A stretch of 64,000 nucleotides of DNA, from NCBI GenBank assembly GCA_037719575.1, contig JBBJMF010000002.1, positions 29,752 through 93,751 on the forward strand, in the 5' to 3' direction. Shown here in pieces: positions 1 through 7,909 of this stretch (position 1 is the first letter of the stretch; each line of letters starts with the position of its first letter). A program made the position numbers and the translations under genes. The notes beneath the pieces were generated by a model, which saw nothing but the letters and a program-made list of their open reading frames with translations, was not told the DNA's origin and made no database searches. This DNA is from JAWWPG01 sp037719575. GTDB lineage: Bacteria > Actinomycetota > Actinomycetes > Propionibacteriales > Nocardioidaceae.

Positions 1-624
1 TGGGTCGCGAGCCTGCACCGCGACGACAGCCGCCTGCCGAAGACGCCATGGCTCGAGACGCCGACGATCGTCGGGAAGCGCGTCATGCTGCGAGCGCTCC
101 GCGAGGACGACGTGGCAAGCATCGTGAGCGGGTGCCGTGACCCACGCTCGCGGCGCTTCCTGCCGTTCCTGCCGGACCCCTACACCACCGAGGATGCGGT
201 GGACTACCTCGTCCGCAACGCGGAGCACGCGTCGCTCGGCACCGGGGTCTCCTGGGCCATGGCCGACCCGGCGACCGGCCGGCACCTCGGGAACATCGGT
301 CTGCCGCGGATGGGCCGGCGGGAGGCGGAGATCGGCTACTGGGCGCACCCGGACGCGCGGGGCCGCGGTGTGACGACCGAGGCAGTCGGCCTGCTGATCC
401 GGCACGCGTTCCTCGATGCGGAGGACGGGGGGCTCGGCGTGGACCGGGTGTTCCTGAAGGCGGCGGAGTCGAACCCGGCCTCCCAGCACGTGGCGCGCGC
501 CCACGGCATGACCGAGTCGGGCCGCGAGCGCCGGTCGGAGCGGCTCGGTGACGGGTCGGTTGTCGACATGCTGCTCTTCGACCTGCTGCGGGACGAGTGG
601 CTCGCTCGGCAGGTGGTCCGGTGA
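1..624 (+). CDS. GNAT-family N-acetyltransferase (5' end outside window)
   Basis: The frame is open from base 1, so the start lies upstream. The visible 207 residues hold a GNAT acetyltransferase domain of the RimJ/RimL type, expected to move an acetyl group from acetyl-CoA to an amine. The acetyl-CoA loop is seen as HPDARGRGVTTEAVGLL, followed by the typical C-terminal SNPASQHVARAHGM segment. The C-terminus closely resembles that of the next gene (GDGSVVDM against RDGSVVDL), so the two are paralogues. Because the next gene is a two-domain protein, this may be the second half of a similar fusion. The stop overlaps the next start (GTGA), suggesting an operon. The substrate cannot be read from sequence. 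Confidence 0.85.
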   Translation, partial: WVASLHRDDSRLPKTPWLETPTIVGKRVMLRALREDDVASIVSGCRDPRSRRFLPFLPDPYTTEDAVDYLVRNAEHASLGTGVSWAMADPATGRHLGNIGLPRMGRREAEIGYWAHPDARGRGVTTEAVGLLIRHAFLDAEDGGLGVDRVFLKAAESNPASQHVARAHGMTESGRERRSERLGDGSVVDMLLFDLLRDEWLARQVVR

Positions 625-1760
625 GGTTTCCAGACGATGTTCCCGTCCTTACTGACGGCCGGGTGACGTTGCGTGCGCACCGGCCGGGCGACGTCGACGC
701 GATCACCGAGCAGTGCCGCGACGAGGAGATGCAGCGCTTCACGCTGGTCCCGGTGCCGTACTCCAGGGAGGATGCGGTCGCCTTCGTCGCAAGCCGGGCG
801 TCTCTCTGGGACGACGGGACGACGTGCTCGTTCGCCATCGAGGTGCCGGAGGGGTCTGGATCGTCGAAGTTCGCAGGGACGGTCGAGCTGCGCCACAAGG
901 GCGTTCCCGGTCTCGCCCATGTCGCGTTCGGCAACCATCCCGCAGCGCGCGGCCGCGGAGTCATGACGACGGCAGTGCGTCTCGTCGCGGACTGGGCGTT
1001 CGAGCAGAGGGGCGTCCAGCGCCTCGGATGGAGCTGCATTGCCGGCAACATCGCGTCGTGGCGGGTTGCCTGGCGCAACGGCTTTCGCTTCGACGGATCG
1101 CTACGCCGCACGCAGCCTCAACGGGGCGCGCTGCTGGACTCCTGGACTGGCTCCCTGCTCGCCACTGATGATCGAGACCCGAAGACCCGCTGGCTCGACC
1201 ACCCGAAGCTGACCGATGGTCGGGTTGCGCTCCGACCCCTGGCACTCACGGACGAGCAGCGCTTCCTGGAGACAGTCCTCGACCCTGAGTCGGAGCGTTG
1301 GCTGGCCGACATCCCGCTTCCTCGTGACATGGAGTCCTTCCGGACCCGGGTGCGCACCTCCGGACTCGCACCGTCACTCGGCCAGGCCGTCGAGTGGGCG
1401 ATCACCGATGCCGCGACCGACGAGTACGTCGGAGGTCTCAACCTGTTCGGTTTCGCCGGCCTGGACCACGAGTCGGCCGAGGTGGGCTACCGCACCCACC
1501 CGGACGCGCGGGGTCGCGGTCTCGCCGGCGCCGCTGTCCGGTTGGCACTGGCCCAAGGGTTTCGTTCCGCGGATGATGGAGGCTTCGGCCTGAACCGGGT
1601 AAGCCTTGGGGCCGGAGACGGCAACCTGGCCTCGCAGGCGGTTGCCCGGGCCTGCGGCTTCACCGAGACCGGCCGCGATCGGCGCGCCTACCGCCTCCGC
1701 GACGGCTCCGTCGTCGATCTGCTCCGCTTCGACATCCTCGCCGACGAGTGGCGGGGCTGA
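621..1760 (+). CDS. double-domain GNAT-family N-acetyltransferase
   Basis: This protein of about 379 residues carries two tandem GNAT domains. The first spans roughly residues 10-180, with the acetyl-CoA loop HPAARGRGVMTTAVRL. The second spans roughly 200-375, with HPDARGRGLAGAAVRLAL. I chose the GTG at 621 because it overlaps the previous stop as GTGA; an in-frame GTG at 597 is the alternative. Each half begins with a similar stretch (LTDGRVTLRAHRPGD and LTDGRVALRPLALTD), so internal duplication is likely. The family acetylates amines or protein N-termini, but the substrate is unknown. It is probably co-transcribed with the preceding GNAT gene. Confidence 0.85.
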   Translation: MRFPDDVPVLTDGRVTLRAHRPGDVDAITEQCRDEEMQRFTLVPVPYSREDAVAFVASRASLWDDGTTCSFAIEVPEGSGSSKFAGTVELRHKGVPGLAHVAFGNHPAARGRGVMTTAVRLVADWAFEQRGVQRLGWSCIAGNIASWRVAWRNGFRFDGSLRRTQPQRGALLDSWTGSLLATDDRDPKTRWLDHPKLTDGRVALRPLALTDEQRFLETVLDPESERWLADIPLPRDMESFRTRVRTSGLAPSLGQAVEWAITDAATDEYVGGLNLFGFAGLDHESAEVGYRTHPDARGRGLAGAAVRLALAQGFRSADDGGFGLNRVSLGAGDGNLASQAVARACGFTETGRDRRAYRLRDGSVVDLLRFDILADEWRG

Positions 1761-1828
1761 CCCAGGGCGAGCACTGCCAACGTCCGGGCTAGGAGCTGTC
1801 GACCGCGGAAGGACCTCGACGGGGTGCG

Positions 1829-2920
1829 TCAGGTGCGCAGGTCAAGCCAGTGCGCCAAGTCGTCGATCTCCTCGTCGACAGCGCTCCTCATCCGTTTGGT
1901 GAAGGGCGCGTCCTCGTAGAGCGCGTGGATGTCGAGGGTGCCGGCGTCGTGGTTGGCAGTGGCGTCCAGCTTGCCGACGAGCCGGTCGCCGTACAGGACC
2001 GGCAGGGCGTAATAGCCCCAGCGGCGATGGGCGGCGGGTTTGAACATCTCGAGCTGGTAGTCGAACTCGAAGAGATCCAGCATCCGTTTGCGGTCGGAGA
2101 TGACCCGGTCGAAGGGGGAGAGCAGGGCGGCTCGGCCGGTGAAGGGCTCGTCGAGCAGGGTGGGGTCGACGCGCCACTGGCCGCGGACGCCCTCGACGAC
2201 GGCGGGTTCGCCGGCGTCACCGGCGTCGCTGGGCTCGACGCCGCACACCGGCCCCTTCGCGCGTGCGATGCCGAGAGACCGCAGCCGCTGCTCGTCGCGG
2301 ATCCGCTTCGCCTCCTCCGATGGCACGATCGGGTCGTCGGGGTAGACGCGCTCGGCGAGATCCCACATGCGTTCGCCGCCCTCGCGGCCCACGGTTGCCA
2401 CCTCGCCGCGGTAGACCATGAACTCGAGCAGGCGCAGGACGTTCTTGTGGTTCGTCCAGCCCGATGACTTCCACGGCACCGCGCAGGTGTCCGGCAGCTC
2501 GCGCGCCGGCAGCGGGCCGTCCTGGCGCAGCCGCTCGAGGATGTCACGGCGGCAGGCGTCGTTGGCCCGCACCCAGTCCGCGTTGTCGTACTGCCACTCA
2601 GGCAGTTGGCCGCGGCCCGGCCAGTCCGCCATGTCGGCGCGGATCAGCGAGATGTACTCGCTCGGCCGGACCGTCATCTTGTACTCGATGAGTGAGCCGT
2701 CGTCGACCAGCTTTGTCAGCTCGTCCGGCGAGTACGACGACCCGAGCCGGCTCCACAGGAGGAGGTCGGCGCTCGGCGCGATGGGTCTCGTCGGGTTGAC
2801 TTGCACCAAGGCCAGGTGTCGCACGACCTCGAGCAGGTCGGTCGGCCGCGGCTCGTCGAGCAGCTGCGCCCGGAGCGCGATCCGCCGCGCGTCGACCTTC
2901 GACAGCTGGTGCGGCTCCAT
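1829..2920 (-). CDS. winged-helix DNA glycosylase-like protein (AlkZ/YcaQ, HTH_42 family)
   Basis: The 363-residue product matches the HTH_42 / AlkZ / YcaQ superfamily of winged-helix proteins, which includes DNA glycosylases acting on bulky alkyl lesions and interstrand cross-links. The N-terminal helix set reads VDARRIALRAQLL, followed by the Q-V-N triad at about residues 40-42, where the catalytic QxQ/QxD motif sits in this family. A conserved block LLSPFDRVISDRKR lies near residue 270, and the C-terminal half has the family's DLLEFDYQLE-like pattern. I chose the ATG at 2920, which begins MEPHQLSK; the 19 residues upstream in the open frame do not look conserved. A role in DNA repair is inferred from family only. 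The gene is oriented against its GNAT neighbours. Confidence 0.8.
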   Translation of the reverse strand: MEPHQLSKVDARRIALRAQLLDEPRPTDLLEVVRHLALVQVNPTRPIAPSADLLLWSRLGSSYSPDELTKLVDDGSLIEYKMTVRPSEYISLIRADMADWPGRGQLPEWQYDNADWVRANDACRRDILERLRQDGPLPARELPDTCAVPWKSSGWTNHKNVLRLLEFMVYRGEVATVGREGGERMWDLAERVYPDDPIVPSEEAKRIRDEQRLRSLGIARAKGPVCGVEPSDAGDAGEPAVVEGVRGQWRVDPTLLDEPFTGRAALLSPFDRVISDRKRMLDLFEFDYQLEMFKPAAHRRWGYYALPVLYGDRLVGKLDATANHDAGTLDIHALYEDAPFTKRMRSAVDEEIDDLAHWLDLRT

Positions 2921-2941
2921 GCCCCGACCATAGGCGACACC

Positions 2942-3045
2942 GGCTTCACCGACTCCGGCCGCGACCGGCGCGCCCACGCCACCGCCACGCCTACGTCGTC
3001 GACCTGCTTCGCTTCGACATGCCCGCCGGCGAGTGGCGCGGCTGA
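2942..3045 (+). pseudogene. remnant of a GNAT acetyltransferase C-terminus
   Basis: This stretch encodes GFTDSGRDRRA and then, after a one-base deletion, YVVDLLRFDMPAGEWRG and a stop. It aligns with the last ~35 residues of the double GNAT gene ending at 1760 (GFTETGRDRRA...VVDLLRFDILADEWRG). Counting bases between the shared blocks gives 20 here against 21 in the intact gene, so the frame is broken. Even the bases after the stop begin alike (tgacccag). No promoter, start or acetyl-CoA loop is left. It looks like debris of a duplicated gene, probably interrupted when the winged-helix gene was inserted or rearranged. Confidence 0.75.
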
Positions 3046-3059
3046 CCCAGCGCGTCAGG

Positions 3060-3263
3060 CTAGTCCGTGGAGTCCTGGCGGGACGTGGGCGGCGCCGCCT
3101 GCTCAGCCGACCTCGCGGCCACGGCCCCGCGTTCGCGTGCCTCCACGCGACCGGCCGCCATCCGCATGCCGACGTAAAGCACTGCCAACGCTCCCACCAC
3201 GCCGGCCAGCAGGACGCTGACGAACACCGTGCTGCGCATCATCTCTGTCACGGTCACCACCAC
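3060..3263 (-). CDS. small single-pass membrane protein, function unknown
   Basis: I do not recognise this 67-residue protein. It has one clear hydrophobic segment (about residues 11-32, STVFVSVLLAGVVGALAVLY) followed by an Arg-rich, then Ala/Pro-rich, cytoplasm-type tail. Third codon positions are strongly GC-rich, as in the neighbours, which supports coding. The start could be GTG at 3263 or the ATG pair near 3242; no strong ribosome-binding site decides. It is divergent from galK, and the shared gap holds a short tandem repeat. Confidence 0.5.
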   Translation of the reverse strand: MVVTVTEMMRSTVFVSVLLAGVVGALAVLYVGMRMAAGRVEARERGAVAARSAEQAAPPTSRQDSTD

Positions 3264-3314
3264 CTTGTCGCTTCGACGCTAGTCGCTCATGGTCCGAAAA
3301 ACCCTTACGGTTCG

Positions 3315-3354
3315 GTGACCCCGTGACCCCGTGACCCCGTGACCCCATTACCCC
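3315..3354. repeat. 8-bp tandem repeat (gtgacccc)n upstream of galK
   Basis: Four perfect copies of gtgacccc run from 3315 to 3346, followed by a degenerate fifth copy (attacccc). The array lies in the divergent gap between the small membrane gene and galK, about 60 bases before the galK start. Its 8-bp unit allows length change by slippage, which would alter promoter spacing. Confidence 0.8.
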
Positions 3355-3414
3355 GACCCGTGACCTCGGCCTCCGATGTCGTCGCGTGCTCGAGCCGTAC
3401 GGGAGGATGGGCAG

Positions 3415-4497
3415 ATGGCGACCTGGTCGGCTCCCGGACGGGTGAACCTGATCGGCGAGCACGTCGACTACGTCGGAGGTCCGGTCCTTCCGTTCGCCAT
3501 CGACCGCCGTACCGAGGTCGCCATCGAGCGGCGCACCGACTCGCGCATCGTCGTACGGTCAACGGAGCTCGAGCCGGCGGAGCTTCCGCCGGAGGCACGT
3601 CCCGGTGAGGTCGACGGATGGGAGCGGTACGTCGCAGGTGCCATCTGGGCCTTCACCCAGGCAACCGGACATCGACCGACCGGTCTGGACATCGACATCA
3701 CCAGCACCCTCCCGACCGGGGCGGGGCTGTCGTCGTCGGCCGCCATCGAGTGCGGCGTGCTGGGCACCCTCGGCGACATCATGGGGACGAGTCTCACGGC
3801 GCGTGAGATTGCGATGCTCGCCCTCAGGGCCGAGCGCGAGTTCGTCGGGGTGCCCTGTGGACCGATGGACCAGCTCGCCGTCATGCTCGGCGAGCTTGAC
3901 CACGCCCTGCTGCTGGACAGCCGCACGCTCGACACCGAGCAAGTGCCGCTCCGCCTGGCGGCCGCCGGTCTCACGGTGCTCGTCATCGACACGCGGGTCC
4001 GGCACGCCGTCGCCGATGGCGCGTACGCCGACCGCCGCGCCGCCTGTGCCGAGGCAACGACCGCGCTCGGCGTCGAGTGGCTCGCCGACGCGACACTCCA
4101 GCAGGTGATCGGGCTGACCGACCCCCTGCTGCGCCGCCGAGCCCACCACGTGGTCAGCGAGATCCAGCGCGTGAGGGACGTGGTTGCCGTGCTCCGCGCC
4201 GACCATCCGGAGGACATCGGGGCGTTCCTCACCGCATCCCACCGCTCCCTGGCCGACGACTACGACGTGTCCTGCCCGGAGCTCGACACGGCCGTCGATG
4301 CCGCCCTGGCTGCCGGGGCACTAGGGGCCCGGATGACCGGCGCCGGCTTCGGCGGGTCGGCCATCGCGCTGTGCCGCTTGGGCGAGGTGGCCGCGGTCCG
4401 CGACCGGGTACGACGCGCGTTCGACGGGTCCGGGTGGGCGACCCCAGATGTGTGGCCGGCTACGCCGGCGGCCGGCGCTCGGCGCTCGGCTCGCTGA
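3415..4497 (+). CDS. galK: galactokinase
   Basis: Galactokinase phosphorylates alpha-D-galactose to galactose 1-phosphate with ATP, the first committed step of the Leloir pathway in the cytoplasm. The 360-residue product shows the GHMP-kinase family signature: the galactokinase motif APGRVNLIGEHVDY at residues 5-18, the ATP-binding loop TGAGLSSSAAIE near residue 103, and the C-terminal motif ARMTGAGFGGSAIAL. The ATG at 3415 is preceded by GGGAGG at the right distance; an upstream ATG at 3376 lacks this. No galT, galE or sugar transporter is next to it. Its 3' end overlaps the convergent LuxR regulator gene by 38 bp. Confidence 0.93.
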   Translation: MATWSAPGRVNLIGEHVDYVGGPVLPFAIDRRTEVAIERRTDSRIVVRSTELEPAELPPEARPGEVDGWERYVAGAIWAFTQATGHRPTGLDIDITSTLPTGAGLSSSAAIECGVLGTLGDIMGTSLTAREIAMLALRAEREFVGVPCGPMDQLAVMLGELDHALLLDSRTLDTEQVPLRLAAAGLTVLVIDTRVRHAVADGAYADRRAACAEATTALGVEWLADATLQQVIGLTDPLLRRRAHHVVSEIQRVRDVVAVLRADHPEDIGAFLTASHRSLADDYDVSCPELDTAVDAALAAGALGARMTGAGFGGSAIALCRLGEVAAVRDRVRRAFDGSGWATPDVWPATPAAGARRSAR

Positions 4498-7400
4498 GCA
4501 GACCCTGGCGGCGGGCGACGGCAACCGCCTCCGTCCGGCTGGCCGCGCCCATCTTGGCCATGATGTTGGAGACGTGGACACTGACGGTCTTCGCGCTGAT
4601 GAACAGGCCGCGGGCGATCTCACCGTTGCTGCGGCCGACGGCGACGAGCGCCAGCACCTCCTCCTCCCGCGGTGTCAGCGGAGCGTCCCGCGGTGACGAG
4701 GCCGGCTGACGAGCCTGGCCCACCCGGGTGCCGAGCCCACGCAGCTCGGCAAGCAGCGGCTCGGACCGAAGCGTGGTCGCCACCGTGCGGGCCCGGGAGA
4801 TCTCCTCCGCCGCGTCGGCAGCGCGGCCAGTGGCCCGCAGGACCGCGGCCAACCGCACCCGTGAGCGGGCGGTCTCGTAGGCGTGACCGAACCGATCAAA
4901 AGCGCGCACCGCCGCCTGCCACCGCTCGACCAGCTCGGCTCGCGGGTCCGGTTCGACGCCGGTAAGCCAGCGCAGCCGGGCCTGCTCGGCCTCGGCCCGC
5001 ACCAGCCAGGCGGCACCCTCGGGACCGAACCCACGGCCTCGCGCGACATTCTGCGCGGCCACCTCTGCTGTCACCGCGGCCAGCGCCTCGCCACGATGGG
5101 CGAGGACTGCGCGCTCCGAGCCGCTCGCGTGGGTCGCCACCGAGCCGAGCTGGCCGAGCAGCAGGGTGTTCAGGCGGATCTGGGCCTGCCAGCTGGAGGT
5201 CTGCCACAGCGTCGACACGTCGGCGACGACGTCCGCAAGCACCCCCTCAGCGGCACCCAGGTCACCCGCCTGGCCGTGCAGCTCGATCGCGGCGCAGCCG
5301 CTGACGATCGCGACGAGGCCGTCGCGCGGCCACCACGGTCGCACCCGCGTCAGCACGTCGAGCCACTCCCGGCCACCCCGACCCGCGGCGATCTCGAGGC
5401 CGATCGACGCCAGCAGAGCCTCCGCCAGCTCCGGTGGCGACTCGCCCGTCATGTCGACGAGGTGGTCGGCGAGGTCCCAGTCACCGCTGACGTGGGCGAC
5501 GACGGCAGCCATCGCGCGGGCGTCGAGACCATACGGACCCCAGGGGATCCCCGCCTGGCCGGCCCGCTGCCAGGTCAGCCGATACGCCTCCAGGGCCTGC
5601 GGCAGTCGCCCCATCTCGTAGTGGAGCCCCGCCAGGTCGTAGAGGCTGCGCAGCTCGGCCATGACCACCCCGCCGGAGCGCGCCTCAGCGATCGCCGCGA
5701 GGAGCGCCGCCTGGGACGCCTCGGGGTCAGCCGTTCGCTCCAGCCGGGCGAGCGTGGTGGCCGCGTCGGCGGCAATGTCGAGGCGTCCGAGACCCCGCGC
5801 GATCGCCTGGGCCTCCCCGGCCCATCGGGCGGCCTCGTCCCCGCGCGCGCGGTTGGCAGTGACGCGCGAGTGCACCGTCAGCACCTGTGCCCGCAGGGCG
5901 GTCGCCGCGCCGGCCGGGAGCAGCTCCATCGCCTCCGTGGTCAAGGCGAGCACATCCACCCTGTTGTCGGTCAGCATCGCGGTGCTCGCTACCGCGTAAA
6001 GCAGTCGAGCTCGGTCGGTGGGGTCGGCGTCGGGCGACAGGGAGCCGAGCTGGTCCTGGACGAGTGCGAGCGCCCGGAACAGGTGCCCCGCGGACACCGC
6101 AGCCGCGGACGCCCGCATCGCCAGGTCCACCTGGTCGATGGCACCGCCTGCTCCGTCCTCAGCGCTCACCGCCAGCGCGACCTCCGGGTCTGCGAGCAGC
6201 TCCAGCGCCTGCTCATAGTGCTTGGCCGCCTCGTCGGGCCCCCCGACCGTCATGGCCTCGTCTCCGGCCCGGACGCTGGCCCGGGTCGCGGTCGCGAGGT
6301 CGTGTGCCGCCCGGGCATGCCGGGCGAGCTCCGCGGCAGTGCCGGTAGAGTCACGCCCGGCCAGCGCCTTCGCGTAGGCGGCGTGCAGCCGCACGCGCTC
6401 ACCAGGGAGGAGGTCGTCGTACACCGCCTCGCCGAGAAGGGCGTGCCGAAAGGCGTAGCCGTCCCCGCCGACCGGCACCAGCACGTTGGCGTCGACGGTG
6501 GCGCGCAGCGCGAGGTCGAGGTCCGTGCCCCGCAGCCCCGAGCCCGAGGCGAGCAGGTCGTGGGAGACCTGGCGCCCGGCGACCGACGCCGCCCGGACCG
6601 CGAGCCGGCCGACGTCGTCGAGCCGCTCCAGCCTGACCAGCAGCAGGTCGGCCAGCTCGGCCGGCAGCGCGCCGTCGCACTCGCCGGCCACCGCGACCAG
6701 CTCCTCCGCGAAGAACGGGTTCCCCTCGGCCCGGGCCACGATGCGCTGCACCTCGCGCTCGGGAAGGGTCCGCGACTGCAGCGACGCGACGAGTGACCGC
6801 ACGTCCGGCTCCGCCAGCCGGTCGACGTGGACCCGGCTGACGGTCGGCAGCCGGTGCCACTCCGCCAGCACCGGTCGCAGCGGATGGCGGCGGTTGAGGT
6901 CGTCGCTTCGGTACGACGCCACGACGGCGAGGGCAGGCGTAGCGGGACGGGTGAAGAGGAAGGTGATCAGCTCACGCGTCGACTGGTCGGCCCAGTGGAC
7001 GTCCTCGACCACGAGCAGCAGCGGCGCGCTTCTCGACAGCTGCACGAGCGTCTGGTGCACCGCGTCGAACATCGCTGCCCGGTCGGTCGGCTCGGCGTTG
7101 GAGGAGGAGTCGGGCCCGGAGAGGGTACGGCGCGTCGGCAGCAGGCGGTCGATGACCGGACTGAGCTCGACGAGGGCGCGCGCCTGGTCGGGCGACTCGG
7201 CTGCCAGCCTGCCGAACGCCTCACTGAAGGGCAGGTAGGGAAGGGCACTGTCGCCGAAGTCGAGGCAGTGTCCGATGAGGACTCGCCAGCCGACATCCGT
7301 GGCCTGGCCCGCCAGCTCGGCGAGCAGCCGGCTCTTCCCGACACCGGCGTCGCCACTGACCAGCACCGTGCCTCCCGGGTCGCCACCGAGCCCGACAGCA

Positions 7401-7540
7401 TCGGCGAGCAGGCGGAGGGTCTCCGCTCTCCCGACCAACGGGCTCAGGGCGACCTCGGGCGGCATACCCGCCATCATGGCGCCTACCACCGACAGGTCTG
7501 GCACCGACGGTCTGGCAACCGGCGCCTCCTGGGTGAGCAC
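4460..7540 (-). CDS. large ATP-binding LuxR-family transcriptional regulator
   Basis: This 1026-residue protein has the layout of LAL/MalT-like regulators. It has an N-terminal AAA-type ATPase with Walker A GDAGVGKS at residues 63-70 and a Walker B region LLLVVEDVHWADQ near 180, then a long Ala/Leu-rich helical-repeat middle of the tetratricopeptide type. It ends with a LuxR/FixJ helix-turn-helix (LTPREEEVLALVAVGRSNGEIA ... TVSVHVSNIMAKMGAASR, split here). Such proteins activate transcription after binding ATP and an inducer, but the inducer and targets are unknown here. The GTG start follows the small upstream gene with only one base between that stop and this start, so the two are probably translated together. 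The 3' end overlaps galK convergently. Confidence 0.88.
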   Translation of the reverse strand: MLTQEAPVARPSVPDLSVVGAMMAGMPPEVALSPLVGRAETLRLLADAVGLGGDPGGTVLVSGDAGVGKSRLLAELAGQATDVGWRVLIGHCLDFGDSALPYLPFSEAFGRLAAESPDQARALVELSPVIDRLLPTRRTLSGPDSSSNAEPTDRAAMFDAVHQTLVQLSRSAPLLLVVEDVHWADQSTRELITFLFTRPATPALAVVASYRSDDLNRRHPLRPVLAEWHRLPTVSRVHVDRLAEPDVRSLVASLQSRTLPEREVQRIVARAEGNPFFAEELVAVAGECDGALPAELADLLLVRLERLDDVGRLAVRAASVAGRQVSHDLLASGSGLRGTDLDLALRATVDANVLVPVGGDGYAFRHALLGEAVYDDLLPGERVRLHAAYAKALAGRDSTGTAAELARHARAAHDLATATRASVRAGDEAMTVGGPDEAAKHYEQALELLADPEVALAVSAEDGAGGAIDQVDLAMRASAAAVSAGHLFRALALVQDQLGSLSPDADPTDRARLLYAVASTAMLTDNRVDVLALTTEAMELLPAGAATALRAQVLTVHSRVTANRARGDEAARWAGEAQAIARGLGRLDIAADAATTLARLERTADPEASQAALLAAIAEARSGGVVMAELRSLYDLAGLHYEMGRLPQALEAYRLTWQRAGQAGIPWGPYGLDARAMAAVVAHVSGDWDLADHLVDMTGESPPELAEALLASIGLEIAAGRGGREWLDVLTRVRPWWPRDGLVAIVSGCAAIELHGQAGDLGAAEGVLADVVADVSTLWQTSSWQAQIRLNTLLLGQLGSVATHASGSERAVLAHRGEALAAVTAEVAAQNVARGRGFGPEGAAWLVRAEAEQARLRWLTGVEPDPRAELVERWQAAVRAFDRFGHAYETARSRVRLAAVLRATGRAADAAEEISRARTVATTLRSEPLLAELRGLGTRVGQARQPASSPRDAPLTPREEEVLALVAVGRSNGEIARGLFISAKTVSVHVSNIMAKMGAASRTEAVAVARRQGLLSEPSAERRPPA

Positions 7541-7541
7541 G

Positions 7542-7721
7542 TCAGCTCACGGCGGGGCGGCGGTGGTGGTACCGGCCCCAGATGCGGCGGCCCGGCGTCC
7601 ACCGCGGGTGACGCCGCGGCTGGCTCGGGGCACGGTGGCGGTACTCCCGGGCCGCCTGCTCGCGACGGAACTCGACCTCGGACTCGAGGTACAGCTCGGC
7701 GATCAACCCATCCATCGACAT
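7542..7721 (-). CDS. small basic protein encoded just upstream of the LuxR regulator
   Basis: I do not recognise this 59-residue protein. It starts MSMDGLIAELYLESEVEFRR and turns strongly basic and His/Arg/Pro-rich at the C-terminus. The ATG at 7721 has a strong ribosome-binding site (GAAGGAG), which sets the start although the frame is open further upstream. Its stop lies one base before the GTG of the 1026-residue LuxR regulator, so the pair forms an operon. It has no membrane segment or signal peptide. A role linked to the regulator is a guess from position only. Confidence 0.65.
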   Translation of the reverse strand: MSMDGLIAELYLESEVEFRREQAAREYRHRAPSQPRRHPRWTPGRRIWGRYHHRRPAVS

Positions 7722-7909
7722 GGTCTGCTCCTTCGTAGGCTTCTGCTGATGTCCTCGACGATGCCCGGCTAAGGGTGGTCGCCACATCGGCAGGAATCCC
7801 TATCTGTACGAAGCCGCTGACGAGGCGCCTTAGACGAACGCCGATTGGCCGGATGGGGAGGGTTCCAGCTGACGGGGTGGGTCCGTGCGGCCCAGCCCCA
7901 CGCGCAGGG

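Noticed and set aside
83..1111. 342-residue open frame on the minus strand
   Set aside because: It is antisense to two clear GNAT frames and is Arg/Pro-rich low-complexity, as expected from a GC-rich shadow.
4883..6796. 637-residue open frame on the plus strand
   Set aside because: It lies fully antisense to the LuxR regulator with its Walker and helix-turn-helix motifs; no domain is visible in it.
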